From Chloroflexota bacterium (GTDB taxonomy: Bacteria; Chloroflexota; Anaerolineae; Anaerolineales; Villigracilaceae), in NCBI GenBank assembly GCA_016235425.1, contig JACRLC010000045.1:1-64000 (forward strand): a DNA stretch of 64,000 nucleotides. The letters are read 5' to 3'. A program made the translations under genes and the position numbers. This document shows, piece by piece, positions 31,328 through 40,387 of this stretch (its first letter is position 1; every line of letters begins with the position of its first letter). The notes under the pieces are model-generated. The model did no database searches and had not been told where the DNA came from. It saw only the letters and a list, made by a program, of their open reading frames with translations.

Positions 31328-33577
31328 TTATGGCTTCTTCGTCTTGGTCGGAATGCCGCCAATTGGAGTTGGGGTCTTGAGCACACCGTACGTTGACTCA
31401 AACCACAGGAAGCCCTGCGGCGTGCCGGTGTAGTAAACATCCACCATGCGCTGGAAGATCGGTGCGGCGTAGTCGGAACCCTCGCCAATGTTCTCCACGA
31501 TGACGGCAATGGCGATATCGGGCAGGGTGGAGTTTTCGCTGTTCATGGTGTAACCGGCGAACCACGCGTGAGGCTTGCCACTGCCTGATTCGGCTGTGCC
31601 GGTTTTACCAGCCACCGGCACTTGCAAACCGCGTAGTCGGAAGTTGGCCGTACCGCGCGGGTTATCCACCACCATTTGCAGGGCTTCCTGCAAGATTTGC
31701 AGGTTTTCAGAGCGCATGGGCAGGGTGCCGCGCGCTTCGGGTTTGAACACCTCAACCGGTTCGCCTTCAACCGGCTGGATTCTCTCGATGATCTGAGGCC
31801 GGTATAAGGTCCCGCCGTTTCCGACCGCGGCGATGAAGGAGGCGACTTGCAGGGGAGTCACCTGTACGCCGCCCTGACCGATGGCCTGGTTGGTCGCGTC
31901 AATTTCATTTGCGGGGATCGGGATTGCGCCGGTGGCTTCGGTGATCTGGTCAATGCCGGTGGACGAACCGAGGCCAAAACCTTTTGCCATGTTGGCAATG
32001 TCGCTGGCGCGGTCGAAGTTATAAAGATCAAGGCCGATGTGCCAGAAATATGGGTTGCAGGAGCGCATCAACCCTTCCTGCAAAGTAAGCAAACCAGAGG
32101 GTAATTCGGAAGAACCGTCACATTCCTGGCCCGCCGCGATGGAATCCTGGCAGTGTTGCCATGTCCAATCGTGAAGGACGGGGCCGCCGTATTGTTCCAG
32201 TTCTTTAAACTCATACTGGCAATCGTAAGTTGTTTCTTTTAGATACAAACCGCTTTCGAGCGCGGCGGCGAAGGTGATGATCTTGAAAACCGAACCGAGC
32301 GGGTATTGTCCCTGAGCGGCGCGGTTGACGAGAGGTTGATCCGTGTCGTTCAACAAGTCTGTAAGCCGCTCGATGTTTGGATTGGTTGGCTCGAAGAGGT
32401 TTGCATCGAAGCTGGGTGAGGAAGCCATGGCCAGCACGCGCCCGGTGTCGCGTTCGAGCACAACCACTGCCGCGCCGTCGAATTCCTGAATGACTTGTTC
32501 GGCGTAGAACTGGAGGCTTCTATCAATGGTGAGATAAACCGATTCTGCGGGTTGTGGATTGCTCTCGCCCAATTTGGTGATGATCTGGCCCGTTGTGGGA
32601 TTGATTACATATAACGATCCGCCGTGCTTGCCGGCAAGGTACCCTTCGGCAGATTTTTCTATGCCGGACATGCCCACTTTTTCATTGCCGCGATAACCGA
32701 GGCGGCGATATTGATCCAGCTCTTCAGGGGAGATCAGTTGAGTATAGCCAACGACCTGGGAGGCGAGTCCCTGGTCGAAATAATAGCGGGAGTTGTATTC
32801 GTTGATGACCAGTCCGCCGGGGTTGATCGCCAGCAGGCGTTCTGCTTCCTCCCGCGTGCCTTCGCACATCGGGAGATACCAGTCCAGGCCTGCGCTTGTG
32901 ATCGTGGCTTCCAATTCCTCCTGCTTAAAGCCGCACAAGTTTGCCAGTTCACTGATCAATGTGCCTTGTGTCTTCGGGTTGATATTTCCGGAGATGACGC
33001 CAAAGGCAAAGGCATCGGCCTGGGCAACGATTGGCAGTCCGTCTTTATCGTAAATATTGCCGCGTGCCGGAACCTGGTAGTCCATTTGCAGGGCGTTGCC
33101 TCCCGCCAGTTCGGGCAGGATCAGGCCGTCTTCCCATTGCACTTTCCATTCGCCGTTTTCGAGGGCGAGACGCATAACGATATCGCGCTGAATGTCGCCG
33201 ACCAATACGGTGTGGTAGGTGATGCGGTAGGCTGTCTCAGCGGCGTAGGGGCTGAGGAGCGAAGAGACCAGCTCAAAGTCCAGGCTGGATGCGCTCATGG
33301 TGTTGAGGGTGTCGTTGTAGCGTTTGGTGAAGTCATCCTGCGTGATGGAGTCACGGCTGGCTTGAGTCAACATTGCGTACATGCCGGGGAAGTCATTGGC
33401 TTTGAGCGCGTCCAAATATGCCTTGACCGCGGCCTGCGCGTCCGGCGCGGGGGTGATGCCAACGTGTGGCGGAGACAACGGTGTGGGCGATGGGCCAAAG
33501 ATTGGCACTGCGTTTGAACTGCATGCTGTAAGAAAACTTGCAATCAGGAATAAATTCAACCAACGAGATGCTTTCAT
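31328..33577 (-). CDS. Class B penicillin-binding protein with lipobox and MecA-N-like domain
   Basis: 749-residue peptidoglycan transpeptidase. The N-terminus is a lipoprotein signal (LFLIASFLTAC) instead of the usual transmembrane anchor. An NTF2-like MecA-N domain (about 45-160) precedes the PBP dimerisation domain (about 170-330; PARGNIYDKDGLPIV, YRGNEKVGMSGIEKS). The transpeptidase domain has SxxK as GSVFK (about 428-431), SxN as SCN (about 505) and KTG as AGKTGTAES (about 657). The architecture matches PBP2a/PBP3-type enzymes of monoderm bacteria. An AAAGGAA RBS precedes the ATG. The C-terminal tail is Thr/Pro-rich. Confidence 0.92.
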   Translation of the reverse strand: MKASRWLNLFLIASFLTACSSNAVPIFGPSPTPLSPPHVGITPAPDAQAAVKAYLDALKANDFPGMYAMLTQASRDSITQDDFTKRYNDTLNTMSASSLDFELVSSLLSPYAAETAYRITYHTVLVGDIQRDIVMRLALENGEWKVQWEDGLILPELAGGNALQMDYQVPARGNIYDKDGLPIVAQADAFAFGVISGNINPKTQGTLISELANLCGFKQEELEATITSAGLDWYLPMCEGTREEAERLLAINPGGLVINEYNSRYYFDQGLASQVVGYTQLISPEELDQYRRLGYRGNEKVGMSGIEKSAEGYLAGKHGGSLYVINPTTGQIITKLGESNPQPAESVYLTIDRSLQFYAEQVIQEFDGAAVVVLERDTGRVLAMASSPSFDANLFEPTNPNIERLTDLLNDTDQPLVNRAAQGQYPLGSVFKIITFAAALESGLYLKETTYDCQYEFKELEQYGGPVLHDWTWQHCQDSIAAGQECDGSSELPSGLLTLQEGLMRSCNPYFWHIGLDLYNFDRASDIANMAKGFGLGSSTGIDQITEATGAIPIPANEIDATNQAIGQGGVQVTPLQVASFIAAVGNGGTLYRPQIIERIQPVEGEPVEVFKPEARGTLPMRSENLQILQEALQMVVDNPRGTANFRLRGLQVPVAGKTGTAESGSGKPHAWFAGYTMNSENSTLPDIAIAVIVENIGEGSDYAAPIFQRMVDVYYTGTPQGFLWFESTYGVLKTPTPIGGIPTKTKKP

Positions 33578-33592
33578 TCGTTTCCTTTCAAT

Positions 33593-34264
33593 TCACCCGG
33601 CTGTTTCACCGCGTAAGATTGCGTATGTGACGGGGCAATCGTAGCTCAGGAAGTTTTGGCAGTTGGCGGATATATCCCCGCTGGGATGGACATCGAATTT
33701 TCGCAGGGCGCGCACGAGATGGCAAAGCGGCAGTCCCATCACGCTGGCGTAACATCCCTGCATGGATTCGACGGGTTTGAAATTCGGATGCTGGATGGCA
33801 TAAGCTCCGGCCTTGTCGAGCGGGTCGCCGCTTAGAACGTAGGCTGAGAGTTCATCGTCGGAATAGGAACGCATCGGCACATCGGTGACGCATAACTCGG
33901 TGAGCATTTTCTCCTGGCGGACGTGATATATCGCCAGTCCTGTGTATACCTGATGAGCATGACCGCGCAATTGTTTGAGCATTTTTTCGGCTTCGGCCAT
34001 GTCATTTGGCTTGCCGAGGATCATGCCGCCGTCCACCACGGCGGTATCCGCGGCGACAACAATATTTTCGGGATGCGCTTTTTCGGCTATGGCCAGCGCT
34101 TTTTCTTTCGCCAGCCGCAAAACATATTCGCCAGGCGTTTCGCCTTCCAGTTGACTCTCGTCAACATCTGAGACGGAAATGTTGAACATCCAGTTCCCAA
34201 GCGCCAGTAACTGTCTGCGGCGCGGGGAGTTCGATGCCAAAAGCAATACGGGTTTGTCAATCAC
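33593..34264 (-). CDS. maf: Maf-family nucleotide pyrophosphatase
   Basis: House-cleaning enzyme that hydrolyses modified or canonical nucleoside triphosphates (dTTP/UTP or 7-methyl-GTP depending on subfamily). LLLASNSPRRRQLLALG at the N-terminus, AADTAVV, GKPNDMAEAEKML, and DPLDKAGAYAIQ are diagnostic. Residues after about 205 form an extra Cys-containing tail. It is the first gene of the minus-strand group; the upstream spacer is filled with repeats, and no clear promoter is visible. Confidence 0.93.
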   Translation of the reverse strand: MIDKPVLLLASNSPRRRQLLALGNWMFNISVSDVDESQLEGETPGEYVLRLAKEKALAIAEKAHPENIVVAADTAVVDGGMILGKPNDMAEAEKMLKQLRGHAHQVYTGLAIYHVRQEKMLTELCVTDVPMRSYSDDELSAYVLSGDPLDKAGAYAIQHPNFKPVESMQGCYASVMGLPLCHLVRALRKFDVHPSGDISANCQNFLSYDCPVTYAILRGETAG

Positions 34265-34302
34265 GCGCAGAATTCTAACACAGAGTTTTTTGCATCATTA
34301 AT

Positions 34303-34660
34303 TCGTCTTGAGCGGAGCGTAACGCAGTCGAAAGACGAGGATGATGTCAAGTTTATATTTTCATGACACCTGCGCTTCGACTGCGGGACAGACGAACACT
34401 GTCCCTCCGCTCAGCACGAAGGCTTCGTCCTGAGCGGAGCGTAACGCAGTCGAAGGACGGGAATCATGTGCAGAGGCTTCGTCCTGAGCGGAGCGCAGCG
34501 CAGTCGAAGGACGGGGATCATGTCAAGTTTATATTTTCGTGGCAACCGCGCTTCGACCCTTCGACAAGCTCAACCCAACAGCTCAGGGCAACGCTGCAGG
34601 ACAGACGAACGCTTCGATAAACTCAGCGCGTCGCACTGTCACTCCGCTTATATCGTCCCG
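34303..34660. repeat. Array of CTGAGCGGAGCG...GCAGTCGAAGGACG repeats
   Basis: Two direct copies of a ~78-base unit (34303-34380 and 34481-34556; both contain ATGTCAAGTTTATATTTTC) flank a truncated third copy (34426-34469), and more inverse halves (CTTCGACCCTTCGACAAGCTC) follow. Same family as 13008-13185. No gene lies in this stretch. Confidence 0.85.
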
Positions 34661-34750
34661 ATGCTTTTTCGGGAGCGCGAAAACTCCTCTGGCATGTTCT
34701 CCGCTCGCGTTGTACAATGCGGGAAAAATCTGTCTAGTCAGGAGGCGGAC

Positions 34751-35329
34751 GTGAAGGAACTGCAAGAGCGAATTTTGAGAGATGGTCAGATTCTGGGCGG
34801 TGGAATCTTGAAAGTGGATAGTTTTGTGAATCATCAGGTGGACCCGTTGTTGATGGATGCCTGTGGCAGGGAATTTGCGCGGCGCTTCGCTAATGTCGGT
34901 GCGACGAAGGTGCTGACTGCGGAGATTTCAGGCATTGCCCCCGCCCTGACCACCGCGATCCATCTTGGGCTTCCGGTGGTGTACGCGCGCAAAACCAAGC
35001 CGGTCACCATGCCGGACCAGGTCTATCTCACGCTTGCACCCTCGCACACGAAGGGACGCATGGTGGAGCTGATCGTCTCGCCGGAATACCTGGCGCACGA
35101 TGAAAAGGTGTTGATCATTGACGACTTCCTCGCTTCCGGCGCGACCATCCTCGGCCTCGTCCGTTTGGCGGAGGCTTCGGGGTCGCATATCGTGGGCATC
35201 GGTGCGTTGATCGAGAAGCTCTTCGAGGGCGGACGCGAGGCGCTCAAGCCGCTGGGTGTGCAGGTCGAGTCGCTGGCGTGTATTACTTCGCTGGATGAGG
35301 GGAAAATCACTTTTGGCGAACCGGCGTAG
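34751..35329 (+). CDS. xpt: Xanthine phosphoribosyltransferase
   Basis: Type I phosphoribosyltransferase for purine salvage (xanthine to XMP), 192 aa. Begins KELQERILRDGQILGGGILKVDSFVNHQVDP as in Xpt; the PRPP-binding motif is KVLIIDDFLASGATI (about 116-130). The GTG at 34751 is chosen because AGGAGG lies directly before it and the homology starts there, although the frame is open to 34466 across repeats. It shares the purine theme with guaA downstream (XMP is the guaA substrate). No purine riboswitch is visible. Confidence 0.93.
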   Translation: MKELQERILRDGQILGGGILKVDSFVNHQVDPLLMDACGREFARRFANVGATKVLTAEISGIAPALTTAIHLGLPVVYARKTKPVTMPDQVYLTLAPSHTKGRMVELIVSPEYLAHDEKVLIIDDFLASGATILGLVRLAEASGSHIVGIGALIEKLFEGGREALKPLGVQVESLACITSLDEGKITFGEPA

Positions 35330-35339
35330 TACGTGTGGC

Positions 35340-35687
35340 GTGTTCCGTAATCTGGTTTGGTTCTTCGCTCCTTTCATCGGCTGGATATTTGCCCACATGA
35401 GTTTTGCGATTCCGGTCAAACGTTTGCGTGAAACGGATACGATGATGGCTTTTTATCACCCGAAGCCTTCGTATCCGTTTCATGTTATCCTCGTGCCGAA
35501 GAAGGAAATCCCCGCGTTGAAAGACCTCGACCCAAACGATGCCGCGTTTTTACGCGACTTGTATGCGACAGTCCAAAGTTTGGTGGAAGAATTTCATTTG
35601 CAGGCATATCGTCTCATTGTGAACGGCGGGGAGTATCAAGATTTCCCGCATTTGCATTTTCACCTGGTGGCGGACGTTCAACAGTAG
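35340..35687 (+). CDS. HIT family protein
   Basis: About 116 aa from GTG 35340, or 97 aa from ATG 35397. The histidine triad is [10 protein letters not shown] near the C-terminus, preceded by [18 protein letters not shown] proteins hydrolyse or transfer nucleotides from dinucleotides and AMP-lysine or AMP-phosphoramidate adducts. The segment [21 protein letters not shown] between the two possible starts is hydrophobic and looks coding, so the longer form is preferred. It sits 10 bases after xpt. Confidence 0.82.
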   Translation: MFRNLVWFFAPFIGWIFAHMSFAIPVKRLRETDTMMAFYHPKPSYPFHVILVPKKEIPALKDLDPNDAAFLRDLYATVQSLVEEFHLQAYRLIVNGGEYQDFPHLHFHLVADVQQ

Positions 35688-35700
35688 AATGGCTGAAGTA

Positions 35701-35739
35701 GTTTCCATATACTCTGTGTTTTATGGAATATATGGAAAC
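35701..35739. promoter_or_regulatory. Inverted repeat, possible operator upstream of guaA
   Basis: GTTTCCATATA and TATATGGAAAC (11-bp perfect arms, 17-base spacer) lie about 120 bases before guaA. A -10-like TATAAT is at about 35780-35785, without a good -35. A protein operator or a repeat are both possible. Confidence 0.45.
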
Positions 35740-35856
35740 GTGTCAAGTGTCTTTTCAGAGAAGCCGGGAAAGCACGGCTATAATTCAATGAAAACAAAAG
35801 AGGAGAAAACGGAACACGCAACACGAAATAATATGCAGCGTGTTCCGTATCAGGCT

Positions 35857-37434
35857 ATGAACTCAATCGCCATTCTTGATTTCGGTTCCCAATACGCGCA
35901 GATCATTGCGCGGCGTGTGCGTGAGGCGCAGGTCTATTGCGAGTTGTTTCCGTGGGACGCGCCGCAGGAGAAAATCCTTTCGATTAAACCGAAGGGATTT
36001 ATTTTGTCGGGCGGCCCCAAGTCCGTTTACGAGGAGGGCGCGCCGTTCATTCAAAAGTTCATCCTTAAATCGGGTCTGCCGATTCTCGGCATTTGCTATG
36101 GGATGCAGGCTCTCACCCATGCGCTGGGCGGACAGGTTGATCCGTCCGCGCAACGCGAGTATGGCCCGGCGGAAATCGAGCCGTTGATCCCCGGTACGAT
36201 GCTCGATGCGATTTCCAAAGTGTGGATGTCGCACGGCGACCGCATTACGCGTATGCCGGATGGTTTCGCCGCGCTGGCAAAATCGGGCAACAGTCCATTT
36301 GCGGCGATGGGAGATTTTCAGCGGAAATACTTTGGCGTGCAGTTTCACCCGGAGGTGCATCACACGCCCAACGGCGCGGAACTGCTCAAGCATTTCGCAG
36401 TTGACATCTGCGGCGCTGTGCCGGACTGGACGCCTGCTTCCATTATTGACGACGCAGTGGCGCGCATCCGAAAGCAGGTGGGAAATGAGCGCGTGCTGGC
36501 GGCTGTCTCCGGCGGCGTGGACTCGTCCGTGGCGGCGGCGCTGGTGCACAAGGCGATTGGCGATCAACTCGTCGCGGTGTTCGTGGATACGGGATTGCTT
36601 CGCGCAAATGAGGGGGAACAGGTTGCTTCGGCGTTTCGGGAGAATTTGCACGCCGAGTTAATCGCGGTGGACGCGAGCGAGGAATTTTTGTCCGCGTTGA
36701 AGGGGGAGACCGACCCCGAGAAAAAGCGAAAGATTGTCGGCGAGAAATTCATCCGCGTGTTTGAGGCGCAGGCAAAGGGACTCGGCCAGCCGAAGTTTTT
36801 GGTGCAGGGGACGATTTACCCGGATGTGGTTGAGTCGTCTGCGCCGGATCGAAACAAGGCTGAGAAAATCAAAACGCATCACAACGTGGGTGGGCTTCCT
36901 GAAGACATGCAGTTTGAGCTGGTGGAGCCTCTGCGGTATCTGTTCAAGGATGAGGTGCGGCTTGTCGGGGAGGCGCTTGGACTGCCGGAAATGCTCGTTT
37001 GGCGGCAGCCGTTTCCGGGTCCGGGGTTGACCGTGCGCTGTCTCGGGGAGATCACGCGCGAGCGTGTGAGCCGCTTGCGGGCGGCGGATAAAATCCTTTT
37101 GGATGAATTGTCCAAAGAAGGGTTTTTGGGCAAGCCCCGCTTCTCCGATAATTTAACTAATGAAGAAGCGGGGAAGAGCGGGAAGGTTTCGCAGGCGTTT
37201 GTGGCTTTGCTTCCGGTGCGTTCGGTGGGGGTGATGGGCGACCAGCGGACTTACCAGGAGGCGGCGGCGATCCGCGCGGTGACGACGGAGGATTTCATGA
37301 CGGCGGATTGGGCGCGCCTGCCGCACGATTTGCTGGCGCGTGTGGCGAATCGTATAGTCAATGAAGTAGACGGAATCAATCGCGTCGTGTATGATATTAC
37401 AAGTAAACCGCCCGCGACGATTGAATGGGAGTGA
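35857..37434 (+). CDS. guaA: GMP synthase (glutamine-hydrolysing)
   Basis: Converts XMP to GMP with glutamine and ATP. N-terminal class I glutamine amidotransferase with nucleophile C80 in GICYGMQ and the His/Glu pair in FHPEVHH (about 164-168); ATP-pyrophosphatase domain with the PP-loop [15 protein letters not shown] (about 216-230); C-terminal dimerisation domain ending in KPPATIEWE. 525 aa from ATG 35857, where homology begins; in-frame upstream codons to 35689 lie in the leader. Confidence 0.96.
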   Translation: MNSIAILDFGSQYAQIIARRVREAQVYCELFPWDAPQEKILSIKPKGFILSGGPKSVYEEGAPFIQKFILKSGLPILGICYGMQALTHALGGQVDPSAQREYGPAEIEPLIPGTMLDAISKVWMSHGDRITRMPDGFAALAKSGNSPFAAMGDFQRKYFGVQFHPEVHHTPNGAELLKHFAVDICGAVPDWTPASIIDDAVARIRKQVGNERVLAAVSGGVDSSVAAALVHKAIGDQLVAVFVDTGLLRANEGEQVASAFRENLHAELIAVDASEEFLSALKGETDPEKKRKIVGEKFIRVFEAQAKGLGQPKFLVQGTIYPDVVESSAPDRNKAEKIKTHHNVGGLPEDMQFELVEPLRYLFKDEVRLVGEALGLPEMLVWRQPFPGPGLTVRCLGEITRERVSRLRAADKILLDELSKEGFLGKPRFSDNLTNEEAGKSGKVSQAFVALLPVRSVGVMGDQRTYQEAAAIRAVTTEDFMTADWARLPHDLLARVANRIVNEVDGINRVVYDITSKPPATIEWE

Positions 37435-37463
37435 GGCGACACTTCGACCGGCTCAGTGCAGGT

Positions 37464-37530
37464 TTACGATTTGCGATTGACGATTTGCGATTTACGATTT
37501 GCGATTTACGATTTGCGATTTTGGATTGGC
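37464..37530. repeat. ACGATTTGCGATTT tandem repeat
   Basis: Four to five alternating ACGATTT/GCGATTT units fill the spacer between guaA and the next gene, directly before its GGAGG ribosome site. Similar words occur in frame in valS. Confidence 0.85.
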
Positions 37531-37545
37531 GATTGAGGAGGCTGC

Positions 37546-38472
37546 ATGAATTTCAACTTTGGTGAAGTGCTTGCTCGCGCATGGCAGGTCATTTGGAAAC
37601 ATAAAGTATTGTGGATCTTCGGTATCCTTGCCGGTTGTGCTCGCGGCGGGGGTGGAGGCGGTGGCGGGGGTGGGAACAGAAGCTACCAAACCGGGCCAAA
37701 TGGCGACTTCCCTTTTGATGAAAGAGCCTTCGACCAGATCGGCCAGTGGTTCAGCGACAATTTGTGGATCGTCGTGGCTATCATTATTGCGTTGTTCCTG
37801 ATTTCGATTTTCTTTTATTTCATCGCCTTCATCGGAAAAATCGGCTTGATAAAAGGCACGCAAAAAGTCGAGACTGGCGCGCAAGTGTTGAACTTTGGCG
37901 AACTCTTTTCCGAAAGCACGCCATATTTCTGGCGCGTCGTTGGTTTGAATTTTCTCGTTGGCCTCGCGTTTCTTGCCATTCTTATCTCGTTTGCTTTGTT
38001 GGGAATCATAACCGCAGGAATTGGCTTCCTGTGTCTCATCCCGCTTGTGTGTGTTCTCATTCCGGTTTCATGGGCGGCGGTTGTCGTACTTGAGCAAGCG
38101 AACGCCGCAATCGTAATCGAGAACTTGTCCATGTTCGAGGGACTCAAACGCGGCTGGGAAGTATCGAAAGCCAACTTTGGCCCAATCATCATCATGGCGC
38201 TCATCCTGCTCTTTGGCGGGGGCATCGTCAGCGTGATCATTGCCCTGCCAATTTTCCTTGCCATCATCCCGATCATCCCCAGCCTTGTTACCGGCGATTT
38301 CCAGGCATCTTCATTATGGGTTGCGGGCTTGTGCTTCGTGGCCTTCCTGCCGGTGCTTATTGTTTTGAACGGCATCCTTTCTGCATACATTCAATCCGCG
38401 TGGACGCTTACTTTCATGCGCCTCACTGCCCCTCAACAAAACACGCCTGTTTTCATTGAGGCAAATGCGTAA
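37546..38472 (+). CDS. Polytopic membrane protein with glycine run
   Basis: 308 aa with about six membrane segments. The N-terminus EVLARAWQVIWKHKVLWIFG resembles DUF975/glycerophosphoryl-diester-phosphodiesterase membrane-domain-like proteins. It is followed by a run of ten Gly residues (about 34-43) in a soluble loop, then long hydrophobic helices. The function is unknown. A GGAGG site precedes ATG 37546. Its stop overlaps the start of the FHA-protein gene by 8 bases, so the two are translationally coupled. Confidence 0.75.
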   Translation: MNFNFGEVLARAWQVIWKHKVLWIFGILAGCARGGGGGGGGGGNRSYQTGPNGDFPFDERAFDQIGQWFSDNLWIVVAIIIALFLISIFFYFIAFIGKIGLIKGTQKVETGAQVLNFGELFSESTPYFWRVVGLNFLVGLAFLAILISFALLGIITAGIGFLCLIPLVCVLIPVSWAAVVVLEQANAAIVIENLSMFEGLKRGWEVSKANFGPIIIMALILLFGGGIVSVIIALPIFLAIIPIIPSLVTGDFQASSLWVAGLCFVAFLPVLIVLNGILSAYIQSAWTLTFMRLTAPQQNTPVFIEANA

Positions 38473-40384
38473 ATTTCTTGCTCTGGTTTTCGTTCTCAGC
38501 CTGCTCTTCGCACCGGCGGATCTTTCTGCCCGCGCGCAGGGCCAGGCTGCAGCGGAACTCTACCCTCCGGACATTTCCGCTTTTCCGGCAGTTTCCGCCC
38601 TCCTCGACGTTTTCGACGCGAACCGGATTTTCGCATCTGGACTCAAGCCGGAAGCTGTTACCGTTATCGAAGATGGACAGCCAGTCCCGGTCACTTCCCT
38701 TAACGAACTGGCCGTTCCCCTTCAACTGGTCGTTGCAGTCAACCAGGGCGCGTCACTGGATGCGCGAGATACGGCAGGCTTCTCGCGTTTCAACCGCGTG
38801 GCGCAAGTCCTGGCCGGTTGGGCGCAGACCCGCCCAGCCGACCTGCCCGATGATTTCAGCCTCGTCAGCCAGGGCGGGCCGGAGATCACCCACTCAGCGG
38901 CGGCGGATTTCATCGTCGGCCTGAACAACTTCCAGCCCGATTTTCGCGCCGCCACACCCAACCTCCAATCCCTGAACATTGCCATACAGATCGTCAGCGA
39001 GCAGACGCCGCGCCTCGGCATGAAGCGCGCCATCCTCTTGATCACCCCGCACATGGACGACCCGAATATTGCGTCGGCCATCCAGCCGTTCATTGAACAG
39101 GCCAATGAAAGGGGCATTCGCGTCTTTGTCTGGTTTGTGGACCTCGATGCGTTCTTCGCCACCACCAGCGCGGCGGCATTCAACACGCTCGCCATGGAAA
39201 CCGGTGGGAGCATGTTTGGGTATTCGGGCCTGGAAAGATTTCCCGATCCCGAGGCTTACTTCGCGCCTCTGCGGCGGGTCTATGCGCTTTCCTACGACTC
39301 ACGCCTCACTACCGGCGGCGAACATACGATCAGCGTGCAGGCCAGCCTTTCATCCGGGCCTGTCACGTCCGCGGAACAAACCATCAGCTTGGAGGTCCAG
39401 CCTCCGAACCCGATCCTCGTCACGCCGCCCATGCAGATCACGCGGCGCGCCCCGGAGGACGATCCGTTCAACACGGAAATTCTCCTGCCTGCCGAGCAGG
39501 TGATCGAGATCATCACCGAATTCCCGGATCAACACAAACGTCAACTGGTACGAACCACCTTATATGTAGACGGCCAGATTGCGGATGAAAATACCGAGGA
39601 ACCGTTCGATCAATTCACCTGGGACCTCACCGTTTACACAACGAGCGGCGTACACCACGTTGTAGTCGAAGCGGTCGATTCGCTTGGGTTGAGCAAAACC
39701 AGCATGAGCATACCGGTAACGGTGACCGTCATCCAGCCGCCGCGCGGCCCGGCGGCATGGCTTGCAAAATATCGCCAGGAGATCACCATCGGCGCGATTG
39801 CCATCGCCGGGCTGGTTCTGCTGACCATGCTCCTTTCCGGCCGCGTCCGTATCCCATCCCTGCGCGCCAGGCGTGAAGCCCGCCGCACCAATGAAGATCC
39901 TCTCACGCAACCCATTCAAGCCGTGCAGGAAATCCCCGCCCCCATCGCCGTTGAAGAAAAACCAAAACGGCGCTCATCAATAAAACCGAAGAAGACCGCT
40001 TCCGCGGCCGGCCCAAAACCGGTCAACGCGCCTGCTTCATTTATCCGCCTCACCGCAGACGGCCAGCCGGCCACGTCCAACCCGATCACTATCGTCGAAA
40101 AAGAGGTGACCTTCGGCACCGACCCGGTGCAATGCACTCAAGTGTTGGATGACCCATCACTCTCGCCTTTGCATGCGCGCCTCAGGCAAACAGATGACGG
40201 CGGCTATCTGCTATTCGATAATAACTCCATCGCTGGAACGTGGGTGAATTATGAACCGGTCCCGCGCGAGGGCTATCGGCTGGCGCAAAGCGATGTGGTA
40301 AACTTCGGCCAATTAATTTATCGCTTCACTCTTCGGACGCCTCCAACAACTCCAAAACCGAAAGTCACAGTTCAAAAAGCCTGA
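38465..40384 (+). CDS. Secreted VWA-like domain protein with membrane helix and cytoplasmic FHA domain
   Basis: About 640 aa. Signal peptide (KFLALVFVLSLLFAPADLSARA), then a VWA-like extracellular domain (about 70-290) whose MIDAS position reads NQGASL, so metal binding is doubtful. Ig-like beta segments follow, then one membrane helix (ITIGAIAIAGLVLLTMLLSG, about 440-460), a basic linker, and a C-terminal FHA domain (about 535-620; VTFGTDPVQC, SLSPLHARLR, GTWVNYEPV). FHA domains bind phosphothreonine proteins, so it could link an outside signal to Ser/Thr phosphorylation; the next gene is a PP2C phosphatase. Confidence 0.8.
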   Translation: MRKFLALVFVLSLLFAPADLSARAQGQAAAELYPPDISAFPAVSALLDVFDANRIFASGLKPEAVTVIEDGQPVPVTSLNELAVPLQLVVAVNQGASLDARDTAGFSRFNRVAQVLAGWAQTRPADLPDDFSLVSQGGPEITHSAAADFIVGLNNFQPDFRAATPNLQSLNIAIQIVSEQTPRLGMKRAILLITPHMDDPNIASAIQPFIEQANERGIRVFVWFVDLDAFFATTSAAAFNTLAMETGGSMFGYSGLERFPDPEAYFAPLRRVYALSYDSRLTTGGEHTISVQASLSSGPVTSAEQTISLEVQPPNPILVTPPMQITRRAPEDDPFNTEILLPAEQVIEIITEFPDQHKRQLVRTTLYVDGQIADENTEEPFDQFTWDLTVYTTSGVHHVVVEAVDSLGLSKTSMSIPVTVTVIQPPRGPAAWLAKYRQEITIGAIAIAGLVLLTMLLSGRVRIPSLRARREARRTNEDPLTQPIQAVQEIPAPIAVEEKPKRRSSIKPKKTASAAGPKPVNAPASFIRLTADGQPATSNPITIVEKEVTFGTDPVQCTQVLDDPSLSPLHARLRQTDDGGYLLFDNNSIAGTWVNYEPVPREGYRLAQSDVVNFGQLIYRFTLRTPPTTPKPKVTVQKA

Positions 40385-40387
40385 AGA

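Noticed and set aside
34363-34620. Open frames in the repeat array before xpt
   Set aside because: Translations consist only of repeat-derived words such as LRPERS; not genes.
34303-34660. Direct repeats as a CRISPR or integron array
   Set aside because: Spacing is irregular, units are hairpins of a dispersed family, and no cas or integrase gene is near.
34690-34750. Purine riboswitch before xpt
   Set aside because: No conserved purine aptamer junction is visible in the leader.
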